A stretch of DNA of 44,417 nt from assembly GCA_002081555.1 (NCBI GenBank), contig KV920900.1, positions 3,961-48,377 of the forward strand, in the 5' to 3' direction. Positions 1 to 12,417 of the stretch are shown here, piece after piece. Source of the stretch: Protostelium mycophagum (taxonomy: Eukaryota; Evosea; Variosea; Protosteliida; Protosteliaceae). Position numbers and translations under genes: made by a program. The notes under the pieces are model-generated. The model did not search any database. It saw nothing but the letters and a program-made list of their open reading frames with translations, and was not told where the DNA came from. Position 1 is the stretch's first letter. Each line of letters begins with the position of its first letter.

Positions 1-64
1 GTATTGTGTGCACAGATAAGCATCTCGACCCTCCATGGAGGGTCGGCTTTACTTTCTACAACCT

Positions 65-116
65 GCCGTGAGAGCTCAGTTGGGTCATCGTTAGGTCACG
101 ACGAGTTGATCTCCAC
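65..116 (+). pseudogene. tRNA-Phe-derived fragment lacking the anticodon arm
   Basis: The 5' half closely matches the intact tRNA-Phe at 392-464: acceptor strand, GCTCAGTTGGG D-arm, then CGTTAG. The sequence then jumps straight to GTCACG, skipping the anticodon stem and loop, and ends in a degenerate T-arm. The octamer TCTACAAC stands exactly 2 nt upstream of both this fragment (55-62) and the intact gene (382-389), which suggests duplication of gene plus flank followed by decay. It cannot decode because it has no anticodon. Confidence 0.6.
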
Positions 117-391
117 AATACCGTCTACAACAGTGAGGATGTATCACACCCCTCTTATAACAACAAATGTCCTTTATTGCATAAATTCATCAAAAATATT
201 CACCGAGTTCAGTAGAAATTAAAATCGAATGATGACCTTTGCTCTGGTTAAGCTTTATTATTCAAATGAAAGATTTTTCGTTCTGACTGACCTCAGTGCT
301 TTGCCACCCCACAAGACCACAGAAAAAAGCGTAAACGATGCACACATCATCAGCTTGATTCTGACAGATGTCAGAAGGCGATCTACAACTC

Positions 392-464
392 GCCGCAATA
401 GCTCAGTTGGGAGAGCGTTAGACTGAAGATCTAAAGGTCACGTGTTCGATCCACGTTTGTGGCA
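392..464 (+). tRNA. tRNA-Phe (GAA)
   Basis: A complete 73-nt cloverleaf can be folded by hand. The acceptor GCCGCAA pairs with TTGTGGC (one G-T pair) and is followed by discriminator A464. The D-stem is GCTC/GAGC. The anticodon stem TTAGA/TCTAA encloses loop CTGAAGA with anticodon GAA at 425-427. The T-arm is ACGTG-TTCGATC-CACGT. There is no intron and no encoded CCA. A T-run starts at 475, a plausible Pol III terminator. Confidence 0.95.
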
Positions 465-1822
465 AGTGTTCACCTTTTTTATTTTTCCAGATTTCCAAAA
501 ATCCTTCTGTTCTCATTCATCAAAGAAATCACTCGAATTTTGGCACACAAAGTATCCATTTGCTGCGAAATATACTTCGCTAAAATAAACTTTATAAATA
601 TCACGATTCTTTTATTTGACTACAAAGTTGGAAATCCATCAAAAATTGAAGCAGATACTTCTGAGTATTTAATACTCTCTGATTCAAACGGTATCGCCAA
701 AGAGTTTGATACACAAGATTCTCTTATACACTTGTCAAGAAGACATCTGCATTCGGCCCATTATTGCGTGGCGACTCAAATTCCCACTTGCGGTAAGAAC
801 ACACGTTAGTTAACGCAAAAATTAAGCAGTTGCTATGACTTACGTGTTGCTACCGGGAATTCAAACTGCTGTGCAATATGAACCATTGCTGTGCAATGTG
901 AACCATGAAGGGTTGGAGAGGGTTACCAATTGTAACCGTGCTGCAATAACTTTGTAAACTTTGTACAGAAAATGTCACTGGAGTTCACCACCTTGAACTC
1001 AATGTAATATGACCAAAGAATCCAAAGAATAATAATACATTCTAAACATTCTACGGATATTAAACAAATAATAAAAAAGTTGTATTTTTCATTAATTTCT
1101 ATTTATCAATATTAATTTTTGGCATTTTCAAGACCTTTTCTCTAAAAAAGACCTTATAGAATTTTTGGATTGAAACTGAAACCAACTTTGCTTCTGATAT
1201 AATAATAATATTATCAAATACCCCCAGACCTATTGTAAAGGTGCTGACAACACCTAAGTGTTAGGGAAGTATCCTTAGAAACCCTCAGATGGCAAGCTCT
1301 AGAGGTAGCTCTCACCAAATTTTCCCAGAAAATTTTGATTCCTTCAGCAGGGATCAAACTCATATCCTACTGGCATCACAGTGAATACAACTTTGCTTCT
1401 GACATATTCACCTTAGAAATCTAACTAACTGGTACCAAACAATGGAAGATTGCCCCTTGTCAGAAGATCTAACATTAATCTGGACAATCTTTGTTCAGTT
1501 AATAATAAAAGAGATATGTCTTTCTCCTCTTATAAAAAACCCCAGATGAAAGGTTCTGGCAAGGGGCAGTTTCTACTGGTTTGGCACCAGTCAGCCCTAG
1601 GCTGCTCTAATATTAGATCCACTAGATAGAGTTGATCTCACATGTTGATCCTCTTCTTAGGAGGTTTCTCTCAACAGGGACCTGTACTTGGATATAATTT
1701 CTCTAGTATGACTTCTACTTCCTGATCAACTTTCAGGAACATTTTCTTATGGCATTTGAATTTGAAGTTCAACGACATCTTCAGTGAATAAACAAAAAAG
1801 ATTTCAATCTGTTCACAAAAGA
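465..1822. other. Gene-poor interval with a dispersed-repeat copy
   Basis: No convincing gene is seen. A segment at 760-883 is an ~85% identical inverted copy of 43949-44075. A 20-bp unit containing CTGTGCAAT and GAACCAT is repeated twice at about 869-908. GGTTAC and GTAACC at 921-936 form a small inverted repeat. A ~20-nt phrase around ACTTTGCTTCTGA occurs near 1185 and again near 1390. The AT-rich 116-residue reading frame at 459-809 looks like chance, since it runs through the tRNA 3' end and the repeat. Confidence 0.5.
760..883 (+). repeat. Dispersed ~125-bp repeat, left copy
   Basis: It aligns almost end to end, at about 85% identity by eye, with the reverse complement of 43949-44075. 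Shared blocks include AATTCCCACTTGCGGTA, ACACACGTTAGTTAA, GTTGCTATG and TTGCTACCGGGAATT. No coding potential or terminal transposon genes are visible, so it is probably a non-autonomous element or part of one. Confidence 0.7.
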
Positions 1823-1828
1823 TTTATT
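1823..1828 (-). promoter_or_regulatory. Polyadenylation signal of CLASP gene
   Basis: AATAAA on the minus strand begins 1 nt after the CLASP stop codon. This implies an extremely short 3' UTR, a pattern repeated at other genes here. Confidence 0.6.
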
Positions 1829-1829
1829 G

Positions 1830-4800
1830 TCATCGTGGGCCACTGTCCATCTGGTTTGCATCAAAATTCTCATTTCCTCTGGTCTTTCTGTTATAATAAA
1901 TCTGTACAAGTTTCTGTTGTGTGGAGTTGAGTCCTAAAGAGATCGAGTTGAAGATCCCCTCTCCCACATGCAGTCGTAAGTCCACAAGACAAAACACGAC
2001 AGCCTTTCGGACTTCTGCGTTGTTGGAGTTGAATGCCTAGACGAATCAACTAAATTGTCAATTTAAATTGATCACCTCGAAAAGGTTTGGGAGGAAGATA
2101 TTCTGGATTCTGACAATGTACTGGGGTGATGCTCTCATTATAAACTTAGCTAGTGTTTGAACAGTTGATTTCAAGGCCTTGTTCTCCTCTCGTACAAGGG
2201 GTGCAAGGGACTGCAGTCACTTTTCAGCAGGAGATTAACAAGATGGTTCACCTCTATCGATTTCTGTGGATCAAAAACTTGTACTGCTTGGTCTATCCCT
2301 TCCGTGGCTGCTTGTGAGACTTCTCTTATCTTATCCACAGTTCCCTCTAATAGAGAGAACAATAACGCCTCACTGAATTCACTGAATAATGATGTCTTCT
2401 GGTTTTGGAGAACCTTCAAATGTCATACATAATCCGTAAACTCATTACTAATGAGTTACCTCCTTCATCACAATGATAGACAATTCTCTTATAGTTGACT
2501 GTCATTTGATCAGTAATCAGATACATGAATATACCTATTATATGATATATATGAATAGAATTATTTACGTCATTGTGCTTATGAGAATCCAAGAGCACCA
2601 AGAATATTGCGGAAAAGTATTCGTCCCAGATGATCTCCTGGTTCTCTCGCGAGATTTGCATCAGTTGATGCAGTGCCTCCTTTCTCTCTCTGTTGCTAGA
2701 GACCTTCGATTTGAGTATATCGAGGCTATTTACTGTTTCTTGTTGATCAATCTCTACACTCTTTGACCGCTCCTTCTGTGTACTTGTCACATTCTTCGTC
2801 TTTAGATCTTGTGTGTCGGTCCAACTTTCGGCGGGAAATAAATTTTTGATGCTGTTCTTTTTGTTGTGATTGGAGGATACATCATATACAGGATTTATTT
2901 CTTGTCTTCTCTCCTCTGTCCAATCAACTGATATCAATCAATGTCAATCAATATTAATCAATATCGATCAATCCTCTTGTTGAAGAGAAGACTCACGATC
3001 TCTCTTGGAGGGAATGACGGAGGTAATATCCTGGTCATACATATGCTCATCCCAATCATCATCATTATTTCTATACTTGTTTACTTGCTGTACAGGCTGA
3101 ACATTCATCCCAAGATCACTCTGCGGGTATTCAGTAAATAAGATCAATTATTGTAAAGACCTCAAATTGGGGTAGCTTAGGGGCAAGTGACCTTCTGAGG
3201 TCTAGTTGTAGATGGATGGGTATATTATAAATGGCGTTGATGAATTCAGTATGATAGTGCTCGTATAATTGTATGACGATGTTGGTGGCTAGCCTTGATA
3301 TCGCACTGGATTTATCATTGAGGAATGGGACTAGTTTATTCATGCTATTCCTCATCACTGCATTATTCAATATGATCTTATTCTATGATCACTCACAGTT
3401 GTTGGATTTATAATACTTTGAACCAGCAGTTATGTATAGAAGAACATGTTCTAGAGCTGCAGTCTTCAAATTGATATTGTTGTGTTCCATGAGCTTGTAG
3501 AGATAAAGAGTCAATTCACTGGGATCAAATACGGAGAAGAGAGAGGTCATGGTTGTAGTGACAATACTCCTTATGCTCTCCTTGGCATCACCGCTTCTCT
3601 TCAACACCCCCCCAATCATTTTCTCTGCAAAACTTTCCGTATGGCCTTGGAAGTATTCGACGAATGTTCTCATGCAATCCATAGCCTCGATTACAACTCT
3701 ATAGTGGGGATCTCCTAGATGTTGTATAGAGATATTCATTATCTTGTCTATATGTGGTGATAGAGTCACGGAATTCTTCTCAGTGCATCTCTCTTTCAAA
3801 AGCAGAAAACATTGCGTTCGAGTGGACCAATCCGTTGAGCTAGCGCGATCCAATATAGCTGATATCTGATAGAAATGATTATGGTTCATTCAAATATTTG
3901 CATCAATTCACCTCTTCGGCTTTCTTCGTTGGTGCTGCGACCGCTGCTTTTGCCGGAGCATTGTGAGGAAGTTTCTTGGATGTTGTATTGGTATTAGATA
4001 CGGTTGTGGTTGTGGCCCTTCTGCTGACAGGTGCTGAGGATGACATTTTATTCATGGTAACCTGACAATCTTCAATGTTGAGTATTTTTATAAATTGACT
4101 GACGCTTTCTTCTTGCTTGAGGAGTTTTACATCATTCTTCTCTTTGACCTCTATCTTCTCTCTGACTGCGACTCTCTGTGCCTGTACATTTCTACTACTT
4201 AATATCATCTCACTATTCACTGCACTGTTTATCATGCCTATCCATTATTATTATTCTATACAATATAATCATATATCCTCACTTGGTGGATGTGGTAGAT
4301 TGTTGGGGTGGATATGTACTTCGCTCTTTGAAATAGCTCTCTTTGGTTTATTCTTATTTCCTGGTGTTGTTGGAGGGACTAGACCATATTAATATTTATA
4401 CAGAATCATATCATCACCTGTTATTGCTTCATGGAATGACATCATATTATTTTCTTCCGGTACGCTTGCAACTCTACTGGGCTTCTTTACTATTGCTGCT
4501 GTAAAAGATGCTGGAGCTGTGTGGCTTTTCATCGCTATAAAATGATTATTGATCCTCAGTATTCTACTAACCATTTATGGTAGTGATATTTGATTTTGAT
4601 GTGGTGCTGGTATCTGTTGCACTTCCATTTCCTGATGAATGTGGACGCTTCATTACTTCACGCTTAGGCACGTGACTCGTTGTAGTCCCACTACTCACAA
4701 GCAATCCTTCACTATTGAATATTTTTCTATTGAATGAGTTACCTTTTCCTTGAGATTTGACTTCATGAGCATCGAATAAATGTTTCTGTACATTTGGGGG

Positions 4801-7113
4801 TGCATTACAGAATATCCTCTTTGCTCTATCGGGATAATGTGAATTTAATTCTGTGAATGCTAATCGGGATGCTGCACGGACCTTTAAAAAATCATTATAT
4901 ACAATATATATTATTCTCCATCTTGAATAAATTACCTCTCCCACAGCATCTCCAAGGGATACATTTATGCAATCTTCGATACTATCCATATGCCTATACT
5001 TGTTATTATATCAAAAAAGAAATAATATCACCTTTCGAGGAATTCAGGATAAGTGTATAACATCAATTGTAGAGATTGTACAACTCTCAATCTAACCGAT
5101 GTATGGGGGGAATTCTTCTGAGCACAAATCATTGGGACGGCACGATCCGATCTACAATTGGAAATAACAGCTTTTAGTGCAGATGCTGCGGCCTCTGAGA
5201 GGATAGTAACCGCATTAGATAATAGCTTCATAATGATTGGGAGTAATGTGTCCAGTATTATATCTAAACTATCCCCAAGTGTCATACTCAGAAGCTTAAC
5301 CAAATTGCACGCCTCTCGTGCCAAAGCGGATCGCAGATTGAGGATCTATCTTGTGTTATTGGATTGTCTATCTATATACATCTATATATATCTATATATC
5401 TATATATATCTATATACATATGATAATGATCACCTGTGATCCGATGATATTCTTGTATTTATTTAATGCTGGAATAAATGAATCATAGTCGTGTATTCCA
5501 CCAATGATCAATCCTTGTAATCTCACTATCCCATCATACTTTAACTTCCAATCATCTGTTTGTATGAATATGATTGTATTGTATATATTGGTTATACTGA
5601 CTTGCTTCATTTGATAATATAGTATTCAAATGATCCATCTCTTTCTGCACCTCTTTTTCACTGTTGATCTATTTATAGATCAATGTCTGGTGTCTAATTG
5701 ATGTCATTTTACCGTGACTTTCTTGATCTTATTCTCTTCCGCAAATATTGTTAAAATATCCCGTTCTGACGTCTTCTTCTGCAAATATTAATATTAATAT
5801 TTATATTAATATTAGTATTAATATTAATATTAATGTTAATAAAAACGGAAAGAATGTGAAATCAGCCCACATTGAGCGTTGTTGTTTTCCCTGAATCGCC
5901 CAAGGATTTGGAAGAAGTACCTAATGATGACGGATTACTGCTCTTATTGTGGGTTGGCATTTCTAAACACTCCACCTGTTGTGATCAACGGATTGATGAG
6001 AAGATATAATATTAATAATATTATATTAATAATAGTACTTGATAAGGAGTGTCTGATGGGGTGATATTGTTGAATCTTTCGAATAGTGATGTCTGTTGTG
6101 ATGATTTGATCTTCTGCCTCTGTACGTAGTCTATCACTGGCTCTCCACAAAACCTGAAATAATAAATAACAAGTGTAGAATGGTGATCTCAATACCTATA
6201 TATCTCTTCCAAAATTTGCATTGTGGCCTCCCTGACAGCAGGGTTTATGTCTTCGAGAGCTTTGAATATTTGAGTGATGTATGATTCTATTGGTATATTG
6301 CTGGGTGTATAATTGATCAGTGTCCTCTTTAGACATAATAAGGTCTAATATCACTCAGTATTCATTATTCTATTATCGTTGATTGTCTACGATTATTGTC
6401 ACCTGCTCTCTGACCCTCCAATTTGCGTGGTGAAAGTTATGTTGTATTAAAGTAAGAACTTGGTGTGGCATGAAGATTGTCATCACTGAATCAAGGACAT
6501 CGAGGGATTTCTCTCGTATTCTAGATTTTGAATCACCAAATTTTTCTGCTACTGATTTGATCAATAGAGCAAAATGGTCATCTAATTGATCCCCATGAGA
6601 GATGGCAAGTTGATCGAGGGCAGACAGTGCACCTACTGGGTGTCAGATTCTTCCAAAGGTACGAATGGTTTGACGGTTTGCTCAAGCCGGCTTTGTCAGA
6701 AGGACATCAAAGCACGAAAGACGTTCTCTTTCAAAAGGAAGATTTGTTTGTGCTTTATAGAACCAGACACCAGCGCGATGGTGATGTCATAGGCTATAAA
6801 CAGGGATCAAAGAAATGAGAGATAGAAATAACAAAAATCACCAAGTGTGATGTTAACGTTGTGATCATCTAATAAGGGTGTGAGGTTATCCACGATGTTG
6901 ATCAATTCTTCCTTCTGTTTAATTTTAATCAAGGTTTAGGTTGATTATGATCAAATAACAACAGATTGAGGTCGTAAAGAGTTGAATTACCGTGGGTTGT
7001 TCCTCATTCAAGAAGTCACTAAGGTGTTCGAGACCAACAGCTCTGGATGAGCTTCTGCTGATGGTCAGTATCTTTGCCGCCCAAAAAATGTAACGGCCAT
7101 ATCGTGACGCCAA
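1830..7113 (-). CDS. CLASP: CLASP-family microtubule-stabilising TOG protein
   Basis: Cytoplasmic linker-associated proteins bind microtubule plus ends through TOG (HEAT-like) domains, suppress catastrophe and promote rescue. I read 22 exons: 6991-7113, 6842-6914, 6403-6635, 6196-6344, 6039-6153, 5871-5975, 5713-5778, 5602-5668, 5434-5555, 5032-5345, 4936-4981, 4572-4881, 4418-4534, 4283-4378, 3912-4219, 3397-3865, 3161-3357, 2997-3120, 2569-2927, 2252-2413, 2076-2210 and 1830-2036. All stay in frame, giving about 1,298 residues. TOG1 (exons 1-5) includes HGDQLDDHF, KFGDSKSRIREKSLDV and FHHANWRVREQ. TOG2 begins at DWKLKYDGIVRLQGLI. A Ser/Thr/Lys-rich linker follows (KKPSRVASVP, PTKKAEE), then a TOG starting STDWSTRTQCFLLLKERC. 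The C-terminal CLASP domain (IWDEYFSAIFLVLLD ... EVRKAVVFCLV) ends the protein. Exons 6-8 and the 2413/2569 junction are least certain. The start at 7113 is the first in-frame Met before the TOG1 helix. Confidence 0.9.
5368..5420. repeat. (TCTATATA)n-like microsatellite in a CLASP intron
   Basis: Imperfect TCTATA/TATC repeats fill the intron between the two CLASP exons of TOG2. A second low-complexity AATATT/ATTAAT array at about 5785-5841 fills another CLASP intron. Confidence 0.8.
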
Positions 7114-8370
7114 TCACAATTTCGAGCGACCATTATGACCCGACAATTTACCTTTTGAATTGGACTTTGACTTGGGGGCATCATATAAAAAGGGAATATT
7201 ATAGTGCATTTATCTACAACTAAACATACACTGAATGCTCGCTTCCTGTGATCAGTTTGTAAATTCTCTGCAAATCATTTGTAAGCTTTTGTGTGCTCAG
7301 AGCATGCTTTGTACAGACTAGATAGAAATCACTGCACACTAAAAGATAGTAGCCTGTGCCTCATAGAGGCAGAGGCTAATGAGGGTTTGTGGGTGGGCTT
7401 TGAGTGTTATGTTTCCTTTTGTGTCTGCTAAGAACATGCTTTTTGCACACCTCTATATCACATGTACAGACTATGGGAGACGAGTGTGAATCCAGACTCA
7501 TATTCAAGTGCTGAAAATGGGTCAAGTGTAGATATATGATAATAAAAATAATAAAAATAAATCCAGATGAGTACCTATTGATTTTTTGATGATCTGATCC
7601 TTAAAAACCCGGTATGCATCACCATTACACTTTTCTTCTGTCATCGCCAGGAGTGGTAAAAAAATGTTGGCGACGGGGATCGAACCTGCGGCTTTTTTTT
7701 TGTAACCGTTTTTTGTCTCATTGGTGTTCTGATTTAGCGGAAATATTAAAGTTACACTTGAGTCTGGAATCACACTTGAGTCCAGACTCATACTTGAGTC
7801 TGAAATCATAGATGAGTTTGGATTCATACTCATCTCCCCTACAGCTCTGTTGGCAAGTACTACAGACCCTCTGTACCAGCCTATTACCCTCACATGAGCT
7901 TGTACTATGGAAACTACACCTCTGAGACTGCAACAAAAGTCAAAAGAATGGTCAAAGACAAAAAGTGAGTGATCGCAAAATATAATATAAAGCAGTTTAT
8001 TGAATGTTGACATTGAGTTTGACCGTTGGGAGGTCTGGGCCACCGGTGATGACATATCAGATTGGGATCTTTTGGGAGATTACCTTTTGGGAAATCCTGT
8101 CTTCCGCCCCCATAAATCTGGATGAAGATGCAGCATTATGATTTAAAATCAAAAAGTCTCCTTTTACATTGGCTTCATTGATGAATCTTCGGCGTCAGCA
8201 CAATAAAGCTGAACTCACTCACTGATTTGGCCTGAGAAAACAAAACAGTCACAAAATAATTTTCCAACTCTTGTAAAAAGGGTGAAAAGATTCGAAACGT
8301 GAGCTGGTTGCCCTGGAAACCAACACCAACTTTCCTCAAACCAATGGCTGAATTTCAGATTTGTCATACG
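7114..8370. other. Divergent intergenic region between CLASP and GH95
   Basis: This 1.26-kb interval should hold both promoters. It contains two imperfect copies of a phrase ending GTACAGACTA (near 7310 and 7465), the 18-bp minisatellite at 7756-7827, and a tRNA T-arm-like remnant on the minus strand near 7664-7690. A 177-residue minus-strand reading frame (7522-8055) is partly the minisatellite translated as six-residue repeats; I do not call it a gene. Confidence 0.5.
7756..7827. repeat. 18-bp minisatellite, four units
   Basis: Four consecutive 18-bp units are read as ACTTGAGTCTGGAATCAC, ACTTGAGTCCAGACTCAT, ACTTGAGTCTGAAATCAT and AGATGAGTTTGGATTCAT. They diverge progressively. A related sequence, in reverse, lies near 7490-7510. 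Confidence 0.85.
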
Positions 8371-11300
8371 ATGATCTCCATCTTGAGGAGTCTCATCTTC
8401 TTTGCATCTCTGTCCGTAATCGTTTCTCTCCAATTCTTTGGGGAAGCTGAACCTCCTGAGCGCCTAAATAGTCTATGGTACCGATACCCAGCCACCGACT
8501 GGATTAATGGATCACTTTTAATTGGAAATGGCTTTATGGTGATTTCATTCATTGTCCTCTATGTGGTATACTGAGTAATACAGGGTGCGAGCCTCTTTGG
8601 AAATGTCAATCACGACCGAATTATATTAAATGAGCATACAGCTTGGACCGGTTTGTCCATTTTTCCCATTTTTGGTTCTAAATGATAGAGGTGGTCCATT
8701 TGACAATTCTTCGTACACCGGAAACAACGACCAACCTTCTTCCGCACAAAAGCACATAGACAATATCAACAAGATGAGAGAATATATCAATGCCAACTTT
8801 TCCATACCAGAAGAGTGAGTAATGTGATGGTCTTGTACCAATGTTTTGAGACTCGCCTAGATTGAGTAGAGGTTTAGAGGGGAGCTTTGACGGTTACGGT
8901 TTCTACCAGACGATTGGTGATCTCCATTTCGATTTAGACATCCAGCTACGAACGTGAGTGGGACATTTGCTGAAGACATTCACTTCACAATTCCCGGATG
9001 ATGACGTCATTTTAGTGTGTGGAATTATAGAAGAGAACTAGATATGGACAACGCTGTGACGAGGTTATTAAATTCAAATCGATTTATTATTCTCTGAGAT
9101 GATCGATGGACCTTTTAAAGTGAAATCCGACAATAAAGGTCAGCAGGACGTCGTACTATCTACAACCTGGCGGGACTAAAATAACCAAAGAGAGTTTCTG
9201 TTCTCATCCCGAGAAAGTATGATATCATTCGATTTTCTCATGACGTCATAACCCCCTCAGGTCTGTGTGTTTCATTTCAATGTGACGGACGATACTGAAC
9301 TGGGGTTAAGAATTTCTCTTGCTGATCCTCCCGCCAAAATGGAGAACAGGTGCGCATCTACAACGTTGTAGATGCATCCAAATCAGAAAATACCAATCTT
9401 TTGTTTTGAATTTCCATCATTGACGGTGTACAGGACTTTGATCGAGTGTTCCGGGAACGTCCTCACGTTGAGGAGCTACGCGTCAACTTCTCCCACCGCC
9501 ATGGTTTTTGAGGTGATCTTGATCAGAAATGATGTGATGATGACAATCGATGTAACCGAAATATTACAGATACAAGCTTCTATAATCTCGTCCACAACCT
9601 ATAAATGTGTTAATAATTCAATGTATATACTCAGCCCTAGTAGTGTGAGTAGAATTTCAATCCAAGATATGTCATTGAAATACGACCAGGTGACCGTCAT
9701 TCTCTCCACTAAAACAGATTACGACCCGTCAAAAGGTGCGATATCTTATTTTTGCCACGTATTTATGGATGTCAGGCAACCCTGATGATGGGTATTCTTT
9801 CAGGGGGGAAGACCCCCACAACACGGTATGTCATACTATGATGTCGTATTTTTGTCGACATCACCATGTCGACATTTTAAAAAAGATCTTTGGTTTGTGA
9901 ATCATTTAAAGAATATGCAAAAATAGCACCACGTTGTCGTTACGACAAGCAATGTTATCATACATGACATGCAAAGGTTGTACAAAGACGTCGTACCGCA
10001 GAAAAGAAATCATATTCGGAGCTACTCAACTCTCATATCCGAGATTTCAACGGGATCTACTCGAAATTTCAAGTCGAATGGGGTGTTCTGGAGAACAAGA
10101 TGACGACTTTTGACAGATGGAGTAAATATTACCATGGCGCCCAAGATTCTACCCTCGAATGGCTGCAATTCAATTTCGGCAGGTGAATCATCCTAAAAAA
10201 ATATGACCTCATTTTCCCGCCTTTTTCCGAAATTTAAAAATATTCAGGTACCTCTTATTGAGCAGCTCTCGGGAGGGGAGTCTTCCAGCGAATCTTCAAG
10301 GGTTATGGAATGAGGATCTTAGTCCTCCATGGAGTTCGGATTATCATACAGATATAAATCTGCAGATGAGTTATTGGGCCGCACAGACCACCGCCCTCTC
10401 GTAGGATTTTTTTTCGAAATTTCGAAAAGACCTGGAAGATTCTCTGTGAAATTTCCTTGAAATTTCACTGAATCTTGGAAGGGAGACGCTGTCACCACTG
10501 TTTGAATACATCATGTACAACTGGATGCCAAGAGGTGCAGAGACGGCTCAGATTCACTACAACGCTGGGGGTTATGTCGCACATGAAGAGTTGAATATAT
10601 TTGGGTCTACTGGACCCCGGTGCTGCGGGAGTTACGCGATTTATCCCATCGGCCATACCTGGATGTCCAGGTGAAGTCTTGGTCGAGTTGTAGATGGTCG
10701 AATGGCTGATTTTACATCGTTGTAGATGGACTTGTTCTGATGATTTTCAGTGTTGCGTGGGATCATTTTGACTACACACAAGACGTAAAAGTTTTGAAAG
10801 AGAAGATCTACCCCATCCTCAAGGTGATTTTCCCGCCAAAACAGCCGATTTGAATTTTGAAAATAACGATTCGTAGGGGTCCGCACTCTTTTGGCTGGAT
10901 TATCTGGCCGATGATGGAGCTTCACAAGATGGAAGCCTTGTACATTATCCATGCCAAAGTCCTGAGCATGGTGAAATCACTTTTGGCTGCACCCACTCCC
11001 AACACTTGATTTGGGAAAATTTCCAGAATGTTCTAAAGTCGTACGAGGTAATACGTAATCCGAAATTCCAAAGAAATTTCACATGATCTCAAAGTCTCGA
11101 ATTTTCACTGAAATTTCCAGCTTGCGGAGGATACCGACGTCTTGTTCATTCGCAGATTAAAGCAAACACTCCGAGATCTAGATCTTGGACTTCGGGTTGG
11201 AGTATGGGGACAACTCCAGGAATGGAAGGAGGACTGGGACGACCCCGAGGAGAAGCACAGACACCTGTCACATCTGGTCGGAGTTTGGCCGGGGTACATC

Positions 11301-12095
11301 GTGAGTTCGGAGTATCCGGAGTTTATGGAGGCCGCGAAGGTAAATGTGGACCCACAATATTTCAATTTGCGAGTTCAGAGGATTTTCACGTGATGACGTC
11401 ATCAGGTATCGCTGATCTACAGAGGGACTGGAAGAACAGGCTCGGCAGCTGGATGGGCAAAAGTGTGGCGTGCTGGGGTTTGGGCCAGATTTAAAAATGC
11501 CACCGCCGCGCACGACGAATTGCGATGGAGCATCACCGATAATATGCAGATCAAGTGAGAGTTTTCTGGGGAAATCCATACTTGGTGTTGATGACGTCAT
11601 CAGTTTGATGTCTGGATATCCTCTGGGAGAAACGGGAGAGGTATTCCAAATTGATGCTAATTTTGGGTACATCGCTGCCGCCACGGTAATTTTCACGTCA
11701 AAATGTCACACTGACACCTGTCAGGCATTGATGTTTCAGGACCCTGACACGAAGAAAGATGGCAGGAGTTACGCCCTGTTCCAGCTACTTCCGGCAATAC
11801 CGAAACAATGGTCCACGGGTTCCATCAAAGGGTTGAAGGGAAGAGGCGGGTTTTCACTGAATTTTCAATGGGAGAAGGGGCTTGTGAAGGGTGACGTCAT
11901 CATCACTGCGGAGAATCTTTTAGCAACCAGAGTGGTGCATGTACAGACTGATGCGTTCAGAAACACCACAGTACAGGTAACTTTTGTTCTCGTTATCAAA
12001 ACGTGTATAGACACTTGTGCAGCAGAGCTGCATAACACTTGTAGATGTGCTACTTGCAAGTGATTCTGATGACCAAGACTGACACGAGTAGGTGA
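8371..12095 (+). CDS. GH95-type alpha-L-fucosidase, probably secreted
   Basis: GH95 enzymes hydrolyse alpha-L-fucose (some act on L-galactose) from glycans by an inverting mechanism. After splicing, the order of family landmarks is nearly complete. A hydrophobic N-terminal signal-like segment ([18 protein letters not shown]) precedes [125 protein letters not shown] then HRHLSHL; and [12 protein letters not shown] followed by [13 protein letters not shown]. The SPE and FQIDANFG segments hold the family's catalytic acid regions and look intact. About 18 short introns; borders around 9780-10020 are unresolved. I chose ATG 8371 because it starts directly at the signal peptide; an in-frame ATG at 8299 would add 24 residues. 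The last exon ([16 protein letters not shown]) is tentative. Confidence 0.88.
9354..9375. repeat. 22-bp perfect palindrome in a GH95 intron
   Basis: GCATCTACAAC at 9354-9364 is followed directly by its exact complement GTTGTAGATGC at 9365-9375. It consists of two copies of the window-wide TCTACAAC octamer joined tail to tail, a few bases after the splice donor GTGCGC. Confidence 0.95.
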
Positions 12096-12417
12096 GATGT
12101 GGGGGAGTGCTCACCCCGTCAAAGATATTTCTGGACACCCTCGTCTACAAGGCCGCACCAAAGACCACTTGTATTTTAATGTTGAATTGAAGAATCCACA
12201 TATCACTTTTTCTCTTGTCATCTTCGTTAATACTTTGTTGCAGCTCTTGGATATTTGTCCATTATATAGAGACATATTTTATTTCAATGAAGTCCAAAAA
12301 CTTCGTGATGGTTCGCGACCTCTATAGCCAAAAAAGGCGATTTTTCACGAAGGTGAATTCCCGTTGTAGACAAACACTTTGTTGTTCTGTCGATCTCGTC
12401 ATTTTGTCAATACCAAA
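12096..12417. other. Spacer between GH95 and the membrane-protein gene
   Basis: About 320 nt without a supported exon. It presumably contains the GH95 terminator and the promoter of the downstream gene. One TTGTAGAC variant of the repeated octamer lies at about 12364. Confidence 0.4.

Noticed and set aside
459-809. 116-codon plus-strand open frame after the tRNA
   Set aside because: It starts inside the tRNA 3' end and runs into the dispersed repeat; AT-rich with no recognisable motif.
1250-1380. Possible tRNA-derived SINE on the minus strand
   Set aside because: A GTTTGATCCC B-box-like stretch is present, but no convincing A-box, poly-A tail or second copy is seen in the window.
7522-8055. 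177-codon minus-strand open frame
   Set aside because: Part of it is the 18-bp minisatellite in translation and part the tRNA-like remnant; no domain, no splice logic, and composition unlike the real genes nearby.
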